From Pedobacter arcticus A12 (GTDB taxonomy: Bacteria; Bacteroidota; Bacteroidia; Sphingobacteriales; Sphingobacteriaceae), in NCBI RefSeq assembly GCF_000302595.1, contig NZ_JH947126.1:711223-775222 (forward strand): a stretch of 64,000 bases of DNA, given 5' to 3'. The translations under genes and the position numbers were made by a program. Within the stretch, counting starts at the first letter, position 1. Each line of letters begins with the position of its first letter. Under the pieces are notes generated by a model. That model had not been told where the DNA came from. It saw only the letters and a program-made list of their open reading frames with translations, and searched no databases. Below, one piece after another: positions 46,245 through 55,756 of the stretch.

Positions 46245-46967
46245 ATGCCAGAACCTTTACAAACATTCGATCCCGAAATTCAACAATCCCAAACTGCTAT
46301 TGACCCAGCTCAAGAAGCGCTGTTTGTAATGAAGCAGGCACAGGAATTAGCAAGCTTTGGAAATTGGGTATGGGATATTGCAACAAATAGCGTCACCTGG
46401 TCTAATACATTATACAAAATTTACGGGCGAAATCAGTTCCAGTTCAAAGCAACATTTGAAGGCTACCAAGAGATGCTACATCCGGAAGATCGAAGTAAAA
46501 TCGCTTCGATTATTGGTAATGCCTTAAAAACAAAAAAAGACGTGATTTTTGAAGAGCGCATTATCCGCCCTAGCGGAGAAATTAGATACCTAAGATCCTG
46601 GGGTTGCGTAAAATGCGATTTAAACGGAAATCCTCAAAAAATGATCGGTGCTTGTTTAGATATTACCGAAACCAAGCTTAAGGAGCAAAGTATCGTAAAC
46701 AACGAAATTGCGTTAAAAAAGCTGGTTGATCAACAATCAAAACACATAAAAACCATAGAAGAACAAAACAAAAAATTGAATGAGATTTCCTACATCCAGT
46801 CTCACGTAGTAAGGGCGCCGTTGGCGAAAATCATGGGTTTAACTGATTTATTTCTGAGCCACTCTGGATCACCAGAAGAGAAAGACGAGATATGCAAACA
46901 TCTTGAAAAGGTTGCTATCGAGTTTGATCAGATCATCACAGATATTATCAGAAAAACAGACACATAG
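46245..46967 (+). CDS. PAS protein with HisKA-like segment and no ATPase domain
   Basis: A 240-residue cytosolic protein. A PAS domain (about 30-140) with FGNWVWDIATNSVTWSNTLY and the PAC-type end GACLDITE is followed by a coiled-coil linker (about 140-185) and a dimerisation-helix pair with SHVVRAPLAKIMGLTDLF. This resembles the H box of histidine kinases, including its histidine. The protein ends after the second helix; no HATPase domain or remnant is seen downstream. It may act as a phosphotransfer or signal-dimerising partner. Ligand unknown. Confidence 0.7.
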   Translation: MPEPLQTFDPEIQQSQTAIDPAQEALFVMKQAQELASFGNWVWDIATNSVTWSNTLYKIYGRNQFQFKATFEGYQEMLHPEDRSKIASIIGNALKTKKDVIFEERIIRPSGEIRYLRSWGCVKCDLNGNPQKMIGACLDITETKLKEQSIVNNEIALKKLVDQQSKHIKTIEEQNKKLNEISYIQSHVVRAPLAKIMGLTDLFLSHSGSPEEKDEICKHLEKVAIEFDQIITDIIRKTDT

Positions 46968-47144
46968 AAACCAATTTACAACATCTTTTAACTTTGCTAA
47001 ATTCATTATTTTACTGAAAGACCTGAAAATTATCAGCAAGTCCCACACACTCGCAACTACCGTTACTCCTACGCCAATCAAAAAAATCAATTCCTACACT
47101 AGTGTTACCAAATTTTGCTATTTTTGCCCAAACCACACGAGCTG

Positions 47145-47690
47145 ATGCAAAATTTAACACTTCTTGACGGTCAGAAATTCCAAATCACCCTACAACGGCT
47201 TTGCCACCAATTGATAGAAAATCATAATGATTTTTCTAATTCAGTAATACTTGGCATACAGCCCAGAGGCATCTCTTTATCCAAAAGAATTGCGGGAGAA
47301 TTAAAACAGATTATCCCAAATGCGCATATCAAAAGCGGTATTTTAGACATCACGTTTTACCGCGATGATTTTAGACGTGGCGACCATCCATTGGTACCAA
47401 GCAGTACCGAAATCGATTTCATTATAGAAGGCAAAAAAGTAATTTTAATCGACGATGTTTTATGGACTGGCCGTACCATTAGAGCGGCAATGGATGCAAT
47501 TTTAGCTTTCGGCAGACCAGAAAAAGTAGAGCTTTTGGTTTTGGTAGATAGGCGCTATAGCAGACATTTACCCATTGAACCAAATTATATCGGCATTAAA
47601 GTAGACTCCATGTCGTCGCAAAAAGTAGTGGTAAGCTGGGAAGAAACAGACGGAGAAGACAAAATTGTTTTAGTATCTGAAAGCGTTTAA
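47145..47690 (+). CDS. pyrR: PyrR pyrimidine operon regulator
   Basis: PRTase-fold protein of 181 residues, bifunctional in many bacteria (RNA-binding attenuator and uracil phosphoribosyltransferase). The PRPP loop is VILIDDVLWTGRTIRAAMDA, and the N-terminal FSNSVILGIQPRG and FYRDDFRRGDHP loops fit PyrR. The ATG at 47145 is chosen over 47115 from family length. It lies 3 bp before pyrB, so the pair is one operon. Whether it uses RNA attenuation here is unknown; no clear anti-terminator was seen. Confidence 0.88.
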   Translation: MQNLTLLDGQKFQITLQRLCHQLIENHNDFSNSVILGIQPRGISLSKRIAGELKQIIPNAHIKSGILDITFYRDDFRRGDHPLVPSSTEIDFIIEGKKVILIDDVLWTGRTIRAAMDAILAFGRPEKVELLVLVDRRYSRHLPIEPNYIGIKVDSMSSQKVVVSWEETDGEDKIVLVSESV

Positions 47691-47693
47691 AAT

Positions 47694-48629
47694 ATGGCAG
47701 AAATAGCACAAAGATTAAGCAGTAAGCACCTTTTAGGGATTAAAGATTTAACCACTCAGGATATCAATCTGATTTTAGAAACTGCAGATACCTTTAAGGA
47801 TGTAATTAATCGCCCGATCAAAAAAGTACCTTCTTTAAGAGATATCACCATTGCCAACATATTTTTCGAAAACTCTACCCGTACCAAACTATCTTTTGAA
47901 CTGGCGCAGAAACGCCTTTCGGCAGATGTGGTAAATTTTGCTGCATCAAGTTCATCGGTGAGCAAAGGCGAAACCTTAATAGATACGGTAAATAATATTT
48001 TATCCATGAAAGTGGATATGGTGGTAATGAGACACCCCTACCCCGGAGCAGGTGTTTTCTTAAGTAAACATATTAATGCACAAATTGTGAATGCTGGAGA
48101 TGGCGCTCATGAACACCCCACCCAAGCCTTGTTAGATGCTTTTTCTATCAGAGAAAAACTGGGCGAAGTTGCAGGCAAAAAAGTGGTAATTGTGGGTGAT
48201 ATTTTACACTCAAGGGTTGCGCTATCAAATATTCTTTGCTTGCAAAAGCTAGGTGCAGAAGTAATGGTTTGTGGCCCAACTACATTAATCCCAAAATATA
48301 TACAAACGTTAGGTGTAAAAGTTGAACACGATCTGCGCAAAGCACTAAACTGGTGCGATGTTGCCAACATGTTAAGAATACAATTGGAAAGGCAGGACAT
48401 TAAATATTTCCCATCCTTACGGGAATATACCATGATGTACGGTTTGGATAAAAAGATTTTAGATTCTTTAGATAAGGAAATCATCGTGATGCACCCAGGC
48501 CCAATAAACCGTGGCGTAGAGATCAGTAGTGATGTTGCCGATAGCAAACAGTCCATTATTTTAAACCAAGTGGAGAACGGTGTTGCGGTTAGAATGGCAG
48601 TACTTTACCTGTTGGCGAGCCAAACATAA
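47694..48629 (+). CDS. pyrB: Aspartate carbamoyltransferase catalytic chain
   Basis: Second step of pyrimidine synthesis, in the cytoplasm. The carbamoyl-phosphate loop FENSTRTKLSFE (S61-T62-R63-T64) and the aspartate side HPTQALLD are both present. The 311 residues are standard for the catalytic subunit. No pyrI regulatory chain is adjacent, so control is probably through PyrR. Confidence 0.95.
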   Translation: MAEIAQRLSSKHLLGIKDLTTQDINLILETADTFKDVINRPIKKVPSLRDITIANIFFENSTRTKLSFELAQKRLSADVVNFAASSSSVSKGETLIDTVNNILSMKVDMVVMRHPYPGAGVFLSKHINAQIVNAGDGAHEHPTQALLDAFSIREKLGEVAGKKVVIVGDILHSRVALSNILCLQKLGAEVMVCGPTTLIPKYIQTLGVKVEHDLRKALNWCDVANMLRIQLERQDIKYFPSLREYTMMYGLDKKILDSLDKEIIVMHPGPINRGVEISSDVADSKQSIILNQVENGVAVRMAVLYLLASQT

Positions 48630-48778
48630 CACCATCAAAAACCCAAAAATTCAAATTTCACCATATTATTCATGGATAATTTGCGTTCTATTGTGGCCTT
48701 TATTAACACGTGTTGGTTAATAACTTAGCCGTTAAAGAATGTAAACGTTAAATTTATGAGATTCATTTTAAAGACATT

Positions 48779-51700
48779 ATGCGTAAAATAACACTTATAT
48801 TATTTCCATTGTTTTTTATTTCGGGTGTAATTTTCGCTCAATTGCCCGCCTATTTTCAGGTTAACGAAAAGTATAAAATGGCAATGGAGTTGCTTTCGCA
48901 AGAAAAGTATGCGGCAGCTTCTTCTGTTTTTTACGAGGTAGAAAAGACAAAAAATATTGAAACGCCACAATCCGTAAGAAATTCGGAAATAAGCAACTTG
49001 AAAATCAACAGCGAATATTATAGAGCGTATTGTGCTTTGGCATTAGATAATGATGATGCTGAACAACTTTTTAAGCGTTTCATTAAAAACCATCCGGAAA
49101 GCCCAAAAGCTAAACAAGCTTTTTTTCAGGTCGGTAAATATTATTTTAGCCAAGGTGCGTACCAAGAAGCTTTAGATTGGTTCACAAAAGTTAGTTCCAT
49201 AGATTTAACCGGTAAAGAAGATACCGAGTATAAATTTAAAACTGCTTATGCTTATTTCGAAACGAAAGATTACGCAAGCGCAAAACCACTCTTTGGTTTG
49301 GTAAAAGATGAGCAATCGAAATATTCGGAACAAGCCACCTATTATTATGCTTATATCGCTTATGTAGATAAAGAATACGCTCTGGCCTTAAAAAACTTCG
49401 AAAAATTAAAGAACTCGAAAGCTTACGAAGCCAGCTACCCTTATTATATCTCTGCAATTTATTTTTTAGATAAAAGGTATGAAGATGTTTTGGCCTATGC
49501 CGTTCCAATCGTGGAAAACACAAAGCAGTTAAAAGAAACTGAAATGTTGCGCATTATTGCTGCATCTTATTTTGCTAAAGCCGATTACCCGAATGCCTTA
49601 TCCTATTATGAGCGTTTCATGAAACAGGATTTGGGTAAAACACAGAACAACCAAGACAGCTACCAAATTGGCTACACTTACTATAAATTAAAAAAATACA
49701 ATCAAGCTGTTGAGCAGTTGGGTAAATTAATTAACGACAAAACCGCTTACAGTCAGGCCGGTTTATACACTTTAGGTGATGCTTATTTAACTACCAAAAA
49801 CAAACAAGGCGCAAGAAATGCTTTCCAGTTTAGCTCTAAACTGGATTTCGACAAACAAATTGAAGAGGAAGCTTTATTTAACTTCGCCAAACTGTCTTAT
49901 GAACTGCAGTTCCACACTATCGCTTTAGACGCTGCGCAAGAATATCTAAAAAAATATCCCCGCTCAAAACATCTAAATGAAGCAAAAACCTTATTAGCAA
50001 AAGTTTTACTTAGCACAAAAAACTACCGAGATGCAATTGATATTTTGGAAGGTATTGAAGATAAAACACCAGACGCCAAAGAGGCTTACCAAAAAGTAAC
50101 CTATTACAGAGCTTTAGAATTTTATAACGAACGGGCTTTTGAAAATTCTATAGGTTTATTTTTACGTTCAAATAATTACCCAATAGATAAAGAGGTTTAC
50201 GCATTATCTACTTATTGGTGTGCCGAAGCAATGTATGAGGTAAGAAAATATAGTGAGTCTGTAAGCTACTTCGAGACCTTTTTAGGGATGAATGCTTCTA
50301 AAAAGACAGATTTATATAATTACGCTAATTATGCCTTGGGTTACGCAGCTTTAGAAGGAGAAAATTATCCTAAAGCTGCAACATACCTTGCTCGCTTCTT
50401 AAACGGAAACGAGAAAGACCCTAAAACAATTAAAGATGCTACGTTAAGATTGGCTGACGCTTATTTTGGCTCTAAAAACTATGGCGCTGCTTTAGGTTAT
50501 TATAACCGCATAATTGAACAACGCGGAAGCAGCGAGGATTATGCCTTATTTCAACGTGGTATTATAGAAGGTTTACAAAATCAGCCAGAAGTTAAGATTG
50601 CGACCTTATACTCATTATTGGCAAAGTTCCCGAATTCAAACTATTCTGATGATGCAGGTTTTGAAATCCCTTATACTTATTTTTTAATTGGCCAGGGTGA
50701 TAAAGCGAAAACAGATTTAACTAGTTTTATCCAAAAGTATCCAAGAAGTTCTTATGTGCCACGGGCTTTGGTCACTATCGGTTTGGTGAACTACGACCAG
50801 AAAAACGACCAGGTTGCACTAGAAACATTTAAAAGAGTTATTAGCGAATATAAATCAACCGATGAAGCACAACAATCATTAAAAATTATCCAAAAGATAT
50901 ATTTGGATATGGGTAATGCTACAGACTTTATCAATTATGCAAACACCACTTCTATCGGAAACTACAGCACTTCAGAACAAGACAATATCATGTTCCAGGC
51001 GGCAAATACGCAATACTTAAAAGGAAACTGGGAAGCCGCTGTAGAATCAGTAAATGCATATTTTGATAAATTCCCGAAAGCAATCCAAGATAAACAAGCC
51101 AAATTTATTAGGGCAGAAAGTTTTAAAAACTTAGGAAAGTTTGCACCCGCGATTATAGACTACGAGTACATTTTAAACGACTGGACCAGCGAATATACCG
51201 AACGGGCGCTCATCAGTATTTCTAAAATTTATTTGAACAACAAGCAATACAATGAAGCTATTGTCCACCTAAAAAAACTGGAAATAGCATCTGAGTATAA
51301 AGCCAACTATAATTTCGCGATCAATAATTTAATGATTGCCTATGCCGGCATTAACGTACCAGATCAAACTTTACTATATGTTGATTTGGTAAAAAATTAC
51401 GAAAAATCATCAGAAGAAGACCGTAACAAAGCCGGATTATACGCAGGTAAAGCGCAATTATTACTTGCTGATACTGCAAAAGCAAAAAAAGAATTTGAAG
51501 GTGTTGTAAAAGCAACCAAGACTATTGCAGGTGCAGAGGCATTATACAATATTGCAGAGATTCAATACCTTAAGAAAGATTATAAAGCATCTCAAAAAAC
51601 CTGTTTCCAGTTAATTAACGATATGCCAAGTTATGATTACTGGGGCGCAAAAAGCTTTATTTTATTATCTGACAACTATACAGCTCTGAAAGATAAAGTA

Positions 51701-51802
51701 CAAGCAATTGCTACCTTAAAAAGTATCATCGAAAATTATGATGGTAAAGACGAAATTTTAGAAACGGCAAAGAAAAAATTAGACGCAATCAACAGCAAAT
51801 AA
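48779..51802 (+). CDS. Exported TPR repeat protein
   Basis: A 1007-residue protein with signal peptide MRKITLILFPLFFISGVIFA. The mature chain is a long series of TPR-like helix pairs, for example AKQAFFQVGKYYFSQGAYQE and EALFNFAKLSYELQFHTIAL, spanning almost the whole length. It should sit in the periplasm as a scaffold. It opens a plus-strand cluster with an outer-membrane receptor, HU/SPOR protein, ExbB, ExbD and a TonB-like protein; joint envelope assembly or energising is inferred. Confidence 0.8.
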   Translation: MRKITLILFPLFFISGVIFAQLPAYFQVNEKYKMAMELLSQEKYAAASSVFYEVEKTKNIETPQSVRNSEISNLKINSEYYRAYCALALDNDDAEQLFKRFIKNHPESPKAKQAFFQVGKYYFSQGAYQEALDWFTKVSSIDLTGKEDTEYKFKTAYAYFETKDYASAKPLFGLVKDEQSKYSEQATYYYAYIAYVDKEYALALKNFEKLKNSKAYEASYPYYISAIYFLDKRYEDVLAYAVPIVENTKQLKETEMLRIIAASYFAKADYPNALSYYERFMKQDLGKTQNNQDSYQIGYTYYKLKKYNQAVEQLGKLINDKTAYSQAGLYTLGDAYLTTKNKQGARNAFQFSSKLDFDKQIEEEALFNFAKLSYELQFHTIALDAAQEYLKKYPRSKHLNEAKTLLAKVLLSTKNYRDAIDILEGIEDKTPDAKEAYQKVTYYRALEFYNERAFENSIGLFLRSNNYPIDKEVYALSTYWCAEAMYEVRKYSESVSYFETFLGMNASKKTDLYNYANYALGYAALEGENYPKAATYLARFLNGNEKDPKTIKDATLRLADAYFGSKNYGAALGYYNRIIEQRGSSEDYALFQRGIIEGLQNQPEVKIATLYSLLAKFPNSNYSDDAGFEIPYTYFLIGQGDKAKTDLTSFIQKYPRSSYVPRALVTIGLVNYDQKNDQVALETFKRVISEYKSTDEAQQSLKIIQKIYLDMGNATDFINYANTTSIGNYSTSEQDNIMFQAANTQYLKGNWEAAVESVNAYFDKFPKAIQDKQAKFIRAESFKNLGKFAPAIIDYEYILNDWTSEYTERALISISKIYLNNKQYNEAIVHLKKLEIASEYKANYNFAINNLMIAYAGINVPDQTLLYVDLVKNYEKSSEEDRNKAGLYAGKAQLLLADTAKAKKEFEGVVKATKTIAGAEALYNIAEIQYLKKDYKASQKTCFQLINDMPSYDYWGAKSFILLSDNYTALKDKVQAIATLKSIIENYDGKDEILETAKKKLDAINSK

Positions 51803-51806
51803 AACC

Positions 51807-53552
51807 ATGAATAATAAAACACCCTATATCAGCGCTTTTGTTTTCTTCAGCTTATTTGCGATTAATGTATCCGCACAAACGCCAGATAAAACCAAAGAAC
51901 CGGCAAAACCGGTAGTCACAAAAGAGAAAGCAACTGAAACCACTAAACAGGATACCAGCAAAAGAAACGCAGTTACAGAAGAGGTTGAAGTAGTTCGGTC
52001 ATACAAACCTGTTTTGGCAGATGCCGTAAAGATTAGAAGAAGTCCTAATTTAAGTGATACAAAGCCTTTTAACCCACAAGTTAAATACGATTTAATAGAT
52101 AAACGTTTAGAACTCAACAGTGGCATTAGGGAGCTGGAAGCGCAAAAATTAGCTAAAGAAATCGCAGAGCAGCGTCAGAATAATTTCGCGAAATTAGCCT
52201 TTGGAAACCTTGGAACGGGGTTAGCGCAACTTAACTTGGCAACCGGACAAGATCCTGCTTTACAGGCTGGCTTTAACTTTAACCACTTATCTATGAGCGG
52301 TAAAGAAAATCAACAGAAAATAAGCAAGCAATCTTTAAGTGGCTACGGACGTAGTATTGGAGATGAAATGGTGCTGGAAGGTAAACTAGGTTATGATAGA
52401 TTAGGAACTTATTTTTACGGCACCGACCAAATGGGATCTTTTACAAACCTAAATCCTGCAAAGCAACGTTTCAATTATTTTAATGCCGAAGGTTTATTGT
52501 TTAACAGAACCGACGCGGATGACGAAACCAGCTTCAGCTATGCTGCAAAAGCGAGTGCGTATATTTTCAACAATGCTTTTAAAGCTAAAGAAAACGCAGT
52601 AATTATTTCTGGTGGCTTAGGTAAAGATTTAAACAAATTCCATGTAGGTACAAACGCCGTAGTTGATATCACCACCAGTAAAGACTCGGCCTACAGCTTC
52701 AACAACAATATATTTAAGCTAAATCCGTACATCAAAATACAAACGGAAGTTTTAAAATTAACGGGCGGAATTAATTATGTAAATGAGTTTGGTGGCAATC
52801 AACGTATCCATATTTTTCCAGCTGCTAGTTTAGATTTTATGTTGATCAAAAACTACCTAACCATCTTTGGTAATTTCGGTGGCAACGTAGAAAAAACCAC
52901 TTTAAAAGGTTTATCAGACGTAAATCCATACATCAATCAAAACGTATTGTTAAAAAACACGGTTGAAAAATTTTACGTCTCTGGTGGTATTAGAGGAACT
53001 TTTGCACCAAATATTGGTTATAAAGCAATGGTCAGCTATAAAACAATTGGCGATCTATCGTACTTTGTAAACGATAGTACCGAAAGAAACAAGTTTAACG
53101 TTGCATACATGACTGGCAACACCAAAGTTATTGGCTTTGATGGTGAATTGAACATCAGTTTCTCTGATGCTTTTAATTTAGATAGTAAAATTGCCATTAA
53201 GCAGTATGATAACAGCAAGGAAGACTACGCTTGGTTACGTCCGGGTTTCACATTACAATCTACCGCTTCGTTTAAAATTGTAGATAAAGTGAAGATTTCT
53301 GGAGATTTATTGTTCCAAGGCGAAACCAAAGCTAAAATTTTTGACATCCCAAGTAATTTCCCCAACCCTACTTACACCGCTAAAGCAATTAAAGCTTTCG
53401 CCGATATTAGCGTAGGTGCAGATTACCAATACAACAAACAGATTTCTGCGTTTTTTAGAGTAAATAACATTTTAGGAAACGAATACCAGCGCCTTCCCTA
53501 CTATAATAATTACGGGATAAATATATTGGGCGGAGTTAGCTATGGCTTTTAG
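51807..53552 (+). CDS. TonB-dependent receptor-like outer-membrane protein
   Basis: A 581-residue beta barrel with signal peptide MNNKTPYISAFVFFSLFAINVSA. It has a short lysine/threonine-rich N-terminal region with EEVEVVRSYKPVLADAVK, then barrel strands (LSGYGRSIGDEMVLEGKLGY and others) and a C-terminal strand NILGGVSYGF. The usual plug domain is small or absent, making it a reduced member of the family. Gap to the TPR gene is 4 bp; the two are surely co-transcribed. Confidence 0.72.
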   Translation: MNNKTPYISAFVFFSLFAINVSAQTPDKTKEPAKPVVTKEKATETTKQDTSKRNAVTEEVEVVRSYKPVLADAVKIRRSPNLSDTKPFNPQVKYDLIDKRLELNSGIRELEAQKLAKEIAEQRQNNFAKLAFGNLGTGLAQLNLATGQDPALQAGFNFNHLSMSGKENQQKISKQSLSGYGRSIGDEMVLEGKLGYDRLGTYFYGTDQMGSFTNLNPAKQRFNYFNAEGLLFNRTDADDETSFSYAAKASAYIFNNAFKAKENAVIISGGLGKDLNKFHVGTNAVVDITTSKDSAYSFNNNIFKLNPYIKIQTEVLKLTGGINYVNEFGGNQRIHIFPAASLDFMLIKNYLTIFGNFGGNVEKTTLKGLSDVNPYINQNVLLKNTVEKFYVSGGIRGTFAPNIGYKAMVSYKTIGDLSYFVNDSTERNKFNVAYMTGNTKVIGFDGELNISFSDAFNLDSKIAIKQYDNSKEDYAWLRPGFTLQSTASFKIVDKVKISGDLLFQGETKAKIFDIPSNFPNPTYTAKAIKAFADISVGADYQYNKQISAFFRVNNILGNEYQRLPYYNNYGINILGGVSYGF

Positions 53553-53597
53553 AATTTTTTAGGTGACTACACTTAAAAAAACTACTTTTACAAATTG

Positions 53598-54659
53598 ATG
53601 GAGATTTCAAACTATTTAGTAGAACTTATAACAGACAAAGATCAGGTTACCGTACCTGGTTTGGGCAAGTTTTTAAAAAAACGCAAGCCCGGCTATTATG
53701 ACGACGCTACTAAAACATACTTTCCGCCAAGTGGAGAAGTTGTTTATACTGCTGATTACATGCATGACGATAAGTTGGTGCACCTCATCAGTCAGCGCAA
53801 AGAAACTTCATTGACTGCCGCCTATGCAATTTTAGACGAATATATCAGAGAAATAAAACTTGCACTCAAAAATAACGAGGTTAACCTGAAAGGCATTGGT
53901 ATTTTAAAAGATAACGGCGGGCAAATTAGCCTAACATCAGAAACAGAAACAAACCTAAACAAAGCATTTTTTGGTTTACCGGCGGTTGACACCTTATCGG
54001 CTAAATTAGTTGGCGTAGAAACCGAGACCTATAGTTTGGCGCAACAAGCGTTAAACACCTCAATACCAGATGAACTTTTTGAACAAGAGCCACGCCGAGG
54101 CGTTGTTGCCATTACAATGGGTATTATTGCGGTAGTAATATTAGCTGGCGTAATTGCTTTATACTTTGCAAAGCCAGATATTTATAAGAAATTAGTTACG
54201 CAGATTCAGAATTACACTATCTCAAAGCCCAGTGCTACGCCAATAGCGCCGGTCGAGCCACAAAAGGAAAGTTCGGGCGCCATCGCGTTACAAAAAGCAG
54301 ATTCGATTTACCATGGTGATGATATTGAATCAAAACTCAAAGCAGAAGGTTTTGAGGTTGAAAAAGTTAAAGATTCTACCAATGTTTCGGTAAAACCTAA
54401 GTTTTTGCCGAAAAAAGGAGATATTAAGTACGAAATTATTATCGGATTATACACAAGACGCGAAGATGCCGTTAAAAGAGTGAGCCAGTTAAAGGCAAAT
54501 GGAATTGATGCACACATTGTGGAGGACGCAGACGGACCAATGATTAAGATTAGTTGTGCAACATTATACAATGAGGCCGATGCAATAAAAGAAGAAGCAA
54601 GAGTAAGAGAAGAGTTAAACCCAGAAGCATTTAAAAAAGCGATTAAAATATTAAAATAA
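53598..54659 (+). CDS. HU-CCDC81-like and SPOR domain protein
   Basis: A 353-residue protein with three parts. The N-terminal half (about 1-150) starts MEISNYLVELITDKDQVTV and matches the bacterial HU-CCDC81 double domain. A membrane helix (about 170-192, VVAITMGIIAVVILAGVIAL) follows. The C-terminal SPOR domain (about 270-345, KYEIIIGLYTRREDAVKRVS) binds denuded peptidoglycan in known relatives. It may link cytoplasmic DNA or filaments to the wall at division sites. The ATG at 53598 is preferred over the TTG at 53595. Confidence 0.82.
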   Translation: MEISNYLVELITDKDQVTVPGLGKFLKKRKPGYYDDATKTYFPPSGEVVYTADYMHDDKLVHLISQRKETSLTAAYAILDEYIREIKLALKNNEVNLKGIGILKDNGGQISLTSETETNLNKAFFGLPAVDTLSAKLVGVETETYSLAQQALNTSIPDELFEQEPRRGVVAITMGIIAVVILAGVIALYFAKPDIYKKLVTQIQNYTISKPSATPIAPVEPQKESSGAIALQKADSIYHGDDIESKLKAEGFEVEKVKDSTNVSVKPKFLPKKGDIKYEIIIGLYTRREDAVKRVSQLKANGIDAHIVEDADGPMIKISCATLYNEADAIKEEARVREELNPEAFKKAIKILK

Positions 54660-54662
54660 AAT

Positions 54663-55361
54663 ATGTTTTTACAAGACACCCTACAACCATTAACAGACAC
54701 CGCAACAAACGCTGTTTCTGCATTACAAGCTAGCCCCAACCAAGAATTAAGTTTATTTGAATTGCTAACAAAAGGTGGCTGGGTAATGATACCGCTGGCA
54801 ATTTTGGCATTATTAGGCTTAGTTATTTTCTTTGAACGTTACTTAACCATTAGAAAAGCAAATAGAGACGAATCGCAATTAACAATGCAGGTACGTTCAA
54901 GTATCAAAACAGGTAATTTAGATTCGGCAATAGCGATTTGTAAAAGTAGCAACACCCCACTTGGGCGTATGTTACAAAAAGGTTTGTTAAGAATTGGTCG
55001 CCCTATTAAAGATATTGAAGGCGCTATCGAAAACATTGGTCGTTTGGAGGTTTCCAAACTGGAGAAAAACTTAGGGATTTTAGGTGTTATTGCTGGTATT
55101 GCTCCTATGTTAGGTTTCGTGGGAACAATTATTGGGGTAATTACTATTTTTCATGATGTATCTGTAAAAGGCGTGATTGAAATTGGAACCATTTCTGGTG
55201 GATTATACGTGAAAATGATTTCTTCTGCCACCGGATTAATCATCGGTATCATTGCTTACGTTTTGTACAATATTTTAGTGGCAATGGTTGATAAAGTGGT
55301 ATTAAAAATGGAAACAGATTCTATCGAATTTATTGATTTATTAGAAGAGCCAGGCCGATGA
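54663..55361 (+). CDS. exbB: ExbB/TolQ/MotA-type proton channel
   Basis: A 232-residue inner-membrane protein with three helices. IPLAILALLGLVIFFERYL opens it, and GIAPMLGFVGTIIGVITIF and SSATGLIIGIIAYVLYN are the conserved pore segments. With the downstream ExbD and TonB-like protein it forms a proton-driven energy unit. It overlaps exbD by 4 bp (ATGA). Confidence 0.9.
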   Translation: MFLQDTLQPLTDTATNAVSALQASPNQELSLFELLTKGGWVMIPLAILALLGLVIFFERYLTIRKANRDESQLTMQVRSSIKTGNLDSAIAICKSSNTPLGRMLQKGLLRIGRPIKDIEGAIENIGRLEVSKLEKNLGILGVIAGIAPMLGFVGTIIGVITIFHDVSVKGVIEIGTISGGLYVKMISSATGLIIGIIAYVLYNILVAMVDKVVLKMETDSIEFIDLLEEPGR

Positions 55362-55756
55362 ATCTAAGAAAAAGACAAAGACCACACGTAGAAGTTCATA
55401 CTTCTGCGTTGAACGATATTATGTTTTTTTTATTGCTGTTTTTCCTTTTGGCATCCGCAGTGGTAAATCCAAATGTGGTAAAATTATTTTTGCCCCGCTC
55501 TAGCTCTGGACAAGCTTCGCCACAAAAAACAATCAACGTATCTATCACCAAAGATTTACAATATTTTGTAGAAAAAGAGCAAGTTCCTTTTGCAGGATTA
55601 GAGCAAAAAATAGCAACTTTTCAACAAGCGAATCCCGATTTAACCGTTATACTTTATGCGGATAACAGCATTGCGATACAAAATGTAGTAAGCCTTACAG
55701 ATATTGCAAATAAGCTTAAAATTAAACTGGTGCTAGCCACTGAGCCACAAAAATGA
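55358..55756 (+). CDS. exbD: ExbD-type biopolymer transport protein
   Basis: A 132-residue protein with one N-terminal membrane helix carrying the proton-path aspartate (HTSALNDIMFFLLLFFLLAS) and a periplasmic C-terminal domain. Partner of the ExbB encoded upstream and the TonB-like protein downstream; both junctions overlap by 4 bp. Confidence 0.9.
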   Translation: MNLRKRQRPHVEVHTSALNDIMFFLLLFFLLASAVVNPNVVKLFLPRSSSGQASPQKTINVSITKDLQYFVEKEQVPFAGLEQKIATFQQANPDLTVILYADNSIAIQNVVSLTDIANKLKIKLVLATEPQK

